From contig NZ_LDAS01000001.1 of NCBI RefSeq assembly GCF_001020565.1, forward strand, positions 410,402 through 474,401: 64,000 nt of DNA, given 5' to 3'. Of the stretch, positions 61,025 to 64,000 are shown piece by piece; the first letter of the stretch is position 1; each line of letters opens with the position of its first letter. The notes under the pieces are model-generated. The model ran no database searches and had not been told where the DNA came from. It saw nothing but the letters and a program-made list of their open reading frames with translations. The stretch is from Maribacter thermophilus (GTDB lineage: Bacteria; Bacteroidota; Bacteroidia; Flavobacteriales; Flavobacteriaceae). A program made the translations under genes and the position numbers.

Positions 61025-61582
61025 TTAAAAGATTAATGGGAAAATAATATGTATCATTACCAGGCCACCAATAAAAAAACCGATGACCGCTATTAATGAT
61101 GGTAACTGCAAATTACTAAGTCCAGAGATGGCATGGCCAGAAGTGCATCCACCGGCATAGCGTGTTCCAAAACCTACCAACAGACCTCCAATGATTAAGA
61201 CAGATAGGCTTTTGATGTTTGTCATGGCATCCAGGGCAAAAAGTTCGGTGGGCAAATATGCTTTTCCGGCACTTTCGAAACCGAGCTCTTGCAGGTCCGC
61301 TATAGTGTTAGGGTTTATATCGACCGAGGCATCGTTGGTTAAAAGAGTAGACGCGATAAAACCACCTATAATGGCACCCAAAACAACAATAAGATTCCAT
61401 TTTTGTGACTTCCAATCAAACCTAAAGAAATTCACTTTATTTCCTGCCCCGCAAATTGTGCATAAGGTTCTAAGGTTGGAAGACATGCCAAAGTTTTTTC
61501 CTACCATAAGAAGTAGAAACATTATCAATGCTATCATAGGGCCCGATACATACCAAGGCCATGGTTCATAGATCCAGTTCAT
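61025..61582 (-). CDS. YeeE/YedE-family sulfur transporter, larger half
   Basis: This 185-residue protein has about five membrane helices. It carries the characteristic FGTRYAGGCTSGHAISGLSN near the C-terminus, with the conserved Cys in GGCTSGH. A cytosolic LCTICGAGNKVNFF with two further Cys lies at about residues 38-51. It pairs with the smaller subunit encoded just downstream. The order larger then smaller half is common for split YedE genes in Bacteroidota and Proteobacteria. Confidence 0.85.
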   Translation of the reverse strand: MNWIYEPWPWYVSGPMIALIMFLLLMVGKNFGMSSNLRTLCTICGAGNKVNFFRFDWKSQKWNLIVVLGAIIGGFIASTLLTNDASVDINPNTIADLQELGFESAGKAYLPTELFALDAMTNIKSLSVLIIGGLLVGFGTRYAGGCTSGHAISGLSNLQLPSLIAVIGFFIGGLVMIHIIFPLIF

Positions 61583-61666
61583 TTAGTTCTTTTTTGATTA
61601 CAAAGATATGCGCTTACGGCAAGATAACCGATAAAGACGGTAGAAAGGCCATTTGGCAGTTGTGCA

Positions 61667-62194
61667 TCAGGGCATTAAGGCGTAGCCTTTAAGCTCGTAA
61701 TTTGCCAAGACCATCATTGCCGATAACCCTAATTCTGTATTGGCGTCTAAATCGTCTGCGGTTATGCCCCTAGATGCAGTTGCTTGGGCACATACGTATA
61801 TTTCAACCCCGTAATCGTGCAACAATTGTAACAACTCGGTATTCGGATTGGCCTTGTTATATTTTTCTTTGTATTTCTGGTCGTTCAATGCGGCAAAGGT
61901 AGCACCGCCATGTACGGCCGCTACAATATGAATTTTATCTTGGGGAACACCACCGGTGCCAAGCATATTTATGAGTCGGGCTATTTTAAACAACCCAATG
62001 TTCACGCCGTCAAGTTCCCTATCATCCTTTACATCAAAAACTATATTGTACTCTAAAGAGGTATCCGGTTGGGCGGCAACATCTTTGAACTGTTTTATTC
62101 TGCCATATCCTTCAATTATCGGTGTGGTCCATTCTTGGGCGTATATCATGCCGTTTATCATGCATAATAAGGCTATTGTAATTACGTTGCGCAT
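61667..62194 (-). CDS. Periplasmic DsrE-family protein
   Basis: A signal peptide (MRNVITIALLCMINGMIYAQ) is followed by a DsrE/DsrF-like alpha/beta domain: YNIVFDVKDDRELDGVNIGL, HIVAAVHGGATFAALND, and a Cys in GVEIYVCAQATASRGIT at about residue 135, the usual sulfur-carrying position. Length is 175 residues. It lies 84 bases upstream of the transporter pair on the same strand and back to back with the thiosulfate dehydrogenase gene. It could accept or hand over sulfane sulfur in the periplasm. Confidence 0.85.
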   Translation of the reverse strand: MRNVITIALLCMINGMIYAQEWTTPIIEGYGRIKQFKDVAAQPDTSLEYNIVFDVKDDRELDGVNIGLFKIARLINMLGTGGVPQDKIHIVAAVHGGATFAALNDQKYKEKYNKANPNTELLQLLHDYGVEIYVCAQATASRGITADDLDANTELGLSAMMVLANYELKGYALMP

Positions 62195-62381
62195 ATCTAG
62201 TTTTGATTAATTGGTTTTTATCAGATAGAGGTAAAGTTAAAGGAATATTGCTATTCCATGCTGTGTTTTCATAAAAGTAAGGGAGAATTGTAAATCTGTG
62301 GCCATTATTGTCGTTATTATTAGGTCAAATTTTTAAATTGAACCTAATTTAATTCGCTTAAAAGAAGACAACAATTTGGTT

Positions 62382-63416
62382 ATGGAAGAGATAAGGCTCC
62401 TTGCACGTAGGTTATTAGTTCTCTTCATATCAATGTTGGCTTTGATCGTTGTTCTCTTTATTCTATTATTGACCTATAAGCCCTCTAAGAATATACATTC
62501 TCCAATAATACCTGAAGATACAAAGGTTGCGGAATGGCGACCCAAAAATGTACTAGCCGAATTAAATAATATGCCTTCGGATGTTAAGATGGGATATTTT
62601 TTGGTTGCTGAGACCTCTAATTATATGGGGCCTTCTGCAAAGGATTCTACGATGAGGTTTGCAGGAAACAATTTGGCGTGTACCAATTGTCATTTGCAAA
62701 ACGGTACACAGGCAGGATCTGCTTCATGGGTAGGGGTTATAGATCGTTTTCCCCAATTTGGCGGACGCGCCAATAAAACAGGAACGATCGAGGAGCGTAT
62801 AAATGGCTGTATGGAACGCAGTATGAACGGAAAAATGCTTCCAGAAGATTCTGAAGAGATAAAGGCGATCGTTGCCTATATGACATGGTTGGGCGAAGAT
62901 TTGCCAAAGGATAAGGAAAAGGAGTTTAAAGGGTATGGGGCCCTAAATATCCCTAATAAGGTGGTAGATCTTAAAAAGGGCGAAGAGGTATTTGAAAAAG
63001 AGTGCACATTATGTCATGGGGCCGATGGCCAAGGTATTAGATATACAGATGCTTCCAAAGGCTACCAATACCCACCTTTATGGGGAAATGACAGTTATAA
63101 TGACGGGGCGGGAATGTATAGGGTAATAGCGGCAGCACAGTTTATAAAAAGTAATATGCCCTTTGGACAAGCTACTTGGAAAAATCCAAAATTGACCGAC
63201 GAGGAAGCCTATAATGTGGCGGGCTATATCAATAGTTTCAGTAGACCCCATAAATCCAATACCGAAGATGATTATCCAGACAAGAAATTAAAGCCCGTTT
63301 CTACCCCCTATGGTCCTTGGGCAGATGATTTTTCGGCAGCACAACATAAATATGGTCCGTTTCAACCAATAATGGAATTCTATAAAAAGCAGTATAATAT
63401 CATTAAAACAAAATAA
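62382..63416 (+). CDS. tsdA: Dihaem cytochrome c, TsdA-type thiosulfate dehydrogenase
   Basis: TsdA joins two thiosulfates to tetrathionate (or the reverse), passing electrons to or from c-type cytochromes. The protein has an N-terminal membrane span (about 10-32) and two haem motifs, CTNCH (first domain) and CTLCH (second domain). The sequence RINGCMERSMNG supplies the Cys that is the unusual distal ligand of haem 1 in known TsdA enzymes. PFGQATWKNPKLTDEEAYNV supplies the C-terminal domain core. I use ATG 62382; TTG at 62376 is in frame. At 344 residues it is membrane-anchored rather than soluble. The porin gene begins 2 bases after its stop. Confidence 0.88.
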   Translation: MEEIRLLARRLLVLFISMLALIVVLFILLLTYKPSKNIHSPIIPEDTKVAEWRPKNVLAELNNMPSDVKMGYFLVAETSNYMGPSAKDSTMRFAGNNLACTNCHLQNGTQAGSASWVGVIDRFPQFGGRANKTGTIEERINGCMERSMNGKMLPEDSEEIKAIVAYMTWLGEDLPKDKEKEFKGYGALNIPNKVVDLKKGEEVFEKECTLCHGADGQGIRYTDASKGYQYPPLWGNDSYNDGAGMYRVIAAAQFIKSNMPFGQATWKNPKLTDEEAYNVAGYINSFSRPHKSNTEDDYPDKKLKPVSTPYGPWADDFSAAQHKYGPFQPIMEFYKKQYNIIKTK

Positions 63417-63418
63417 AC

Positions 63419-64000
63419 TTGATACGAAACTTGTTTTTTCTATGGTGGTTACTGCCCTTTATCGTTTTTTCACAGGCTTCGGAAGAGCCTGTTAGTAAGA
63501 GCAAATTATCGGGACAATGGAGAACCTATTATATGACAACCTTTAATAAAAGCAGTTTAAAAGATTTTAATGCGCTTGCCACAGGCGGAAATATTAAATA
63601 TCGATTTCTACTAAATAAGAAATTTCAATTTGGTGCTGCCTTATATAATTCTACAAATTTGGGAGTTCAAGACCTAACCGTTGCAGATGCCTCGACGGGC
63701 AAGATAAGTAGGTACGAAGAAGGTTTGTATGATAGGTTGGATCTTTCTAACGATGCTGTTTTTCTACTAGGGGAGCTGTATGTTAAATACAAATTGCCGA
63801 ATCATGAATTTACGGTGGGGCGCATGAAAATAAATACCCCTTTGATCAATCCCCAAGATGGAAGAATGATCCCTACTTTGGTTCAAGGGGTATGGTACAA
63901 ACAGAATGTAAAGAAAGAGTTCTTTTTTCAGGCCGGGGTAGTAAACCGGATTGCCCCACGATCCACAGGTAAGTTCTTTACTATTGGGGAAAGCATCGGA
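63419..64000 (+). CDS. Outer-membrane porin (OprD/OprO-like), 5' part only
   Basis: An open frame from TTG 63419 runs off the right end of the window. It begins with a signal peptide (LFFLWWLLPFIVFSQA) and continues with alternating beta-strand patterns (GQWRTYYMTTF, GNIKYRFLLNKKFQFGAALY, LLGELYVKYKLPNHEFTVGR, VRM-like INTPLINPQDGRMIPT). The LSGQWRTYYM start and the NPQDGRMIPT tract resemble OprD-type specific porins. It starts 2 bases behind tsdA, so it probably admits the substrate of that enzyme. The start is not certain, since TTG is the only candidate before the signal sequence. Confidence 0.75.
   Translation, partial: MIRNLFFLWWLLPFIVFSQASEEPVSKSKLSGQWRTYYMTTFNKSSLKDFNALATGGNIKYRFLLNKKFQFGAALYNSTNLGVQDLTVADASTGKISRYEEGLYDRLDLSNDAVFLLGELYVKYKLPNHEFTVGRMKINTPLINPQDGRMIPTLVQGVWYKQNVKKEFFFQAGVVNRIAPRSTGKFFTIGESIG

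Noticed and set aside
1-64000. CRISPR arrays, tRNA/rRNA genes, insertion sequences, phage genes
   Set aside because: No regularly spaced direct repeats of CRISPR type, no cloverleaf-like conserved tRNA arms, and no transposase, integrase or phage structural proteins were recognised in the translated frames.

Overview
The window reads as chromosomal DNA of a marine-type Bacteroidota, most likely a member of the Flavobacteriaceae (Zobellia- or Maribacter-like). The evidence is a SusD-type glycan locus with a hybrid two-component regulator, many short lipoprotein signals, weak or absent Shine-Dalgarno sites, and -7 promoter boxes resembling TAnnTTTG. The genus is inference; no rRNA or tRNA gene is present to test it.

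Region 1 (1-15.7 kb) is the 3' part of a polysaccharide utilisation locus. It holds a SusD-like lipoprotein, a tandem-LamG lipoprotein, two GH144-type (endo-beta-1,2-glucanase family) enzymes, an esterase, a GH3 beta-glucosidase and a sulfatase. A convergent 1506-residue hybrid two-component regulator with a 7TM-DISM membrane module follows. The likely substrate is a beta-1,2-glucan or a decorated relative. The SusC partner should lie just left of the window.

Region 2 (16.1-29.0 kb) is a complete [NiFe] uptake hydrogenase locus, read leftwards: small and large subunits, maturation protease, two small unknown proteins, a TPR protein, hypA, hypB, hypF, hypC, hypD, hypE and an NHL-repeat protein. 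A convergent nickel transporter-like gene lies at its end. The small subunit lacks a Tat signal and has Asn and Gln where classical iron-sulfur ligands should be. This matches the group 2a/Huc type that oxidises trace H2. Palindromic REP-like repeats sit between its genes.

Region 3 (29.6-34.2 kb) carries a mannonate-type SDR oxidoreductase, mannonate dehydratase UxuA and a lipoprotein dehydrogenase/cytochrome c.

Region 4 (34.3-41.0 kb) is a tightly packed signalling operon: CheY-like receiver, H-NOX haem protein, multi-PAS histidine kinase, FIST protein (NosP-like), second histidine kinase, HPt protein and LytTR response regulator. It looks like a nitric-oxide phosphorelay with two candidate NO sensors and a DNA-binding output.

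Region 5 (41.1-60.5 kb) looks like an exopolysaccharide locus. It has a Cache-type kinase and receiver with a TPR/beta-barrel outer-membrane protein, two flippase plus GT4 pairs, two receiver-GT2 fusion glycosyltransferases, a membrane-anchored clan GH-A glycosidase, an Ig-like lipoprotein, a large GT-C-like membrane protein and a TolB-like propeller. Promoters of three of these genes and the promoter of the NO operon share a CGTCTAC-type element, in most cases in 21-bp-phased copies placed at fixed distances from the -7 box. This suggests a single regulon, possibly run by the LytTR protein. It is the strongest candidate here for an undescribed system: NO sensing wired to exopolysaccharide synthesis both transcriptionally and through phosphorylatable glycosyltransferases.

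Region 6 (60.6-64 kb) is a sulfur-compound module: two half-size YeeE/YedE transporters, a secreted DsrE protein, a TsdA-type dihaem thiosulfate dehydrogenase and a porin cut by the window end. By eye, base composition becomes more AT-rich after about 29 kb. I saw no tRNA, rRNA, CRISPR array, insertion sequence or prophage gene.
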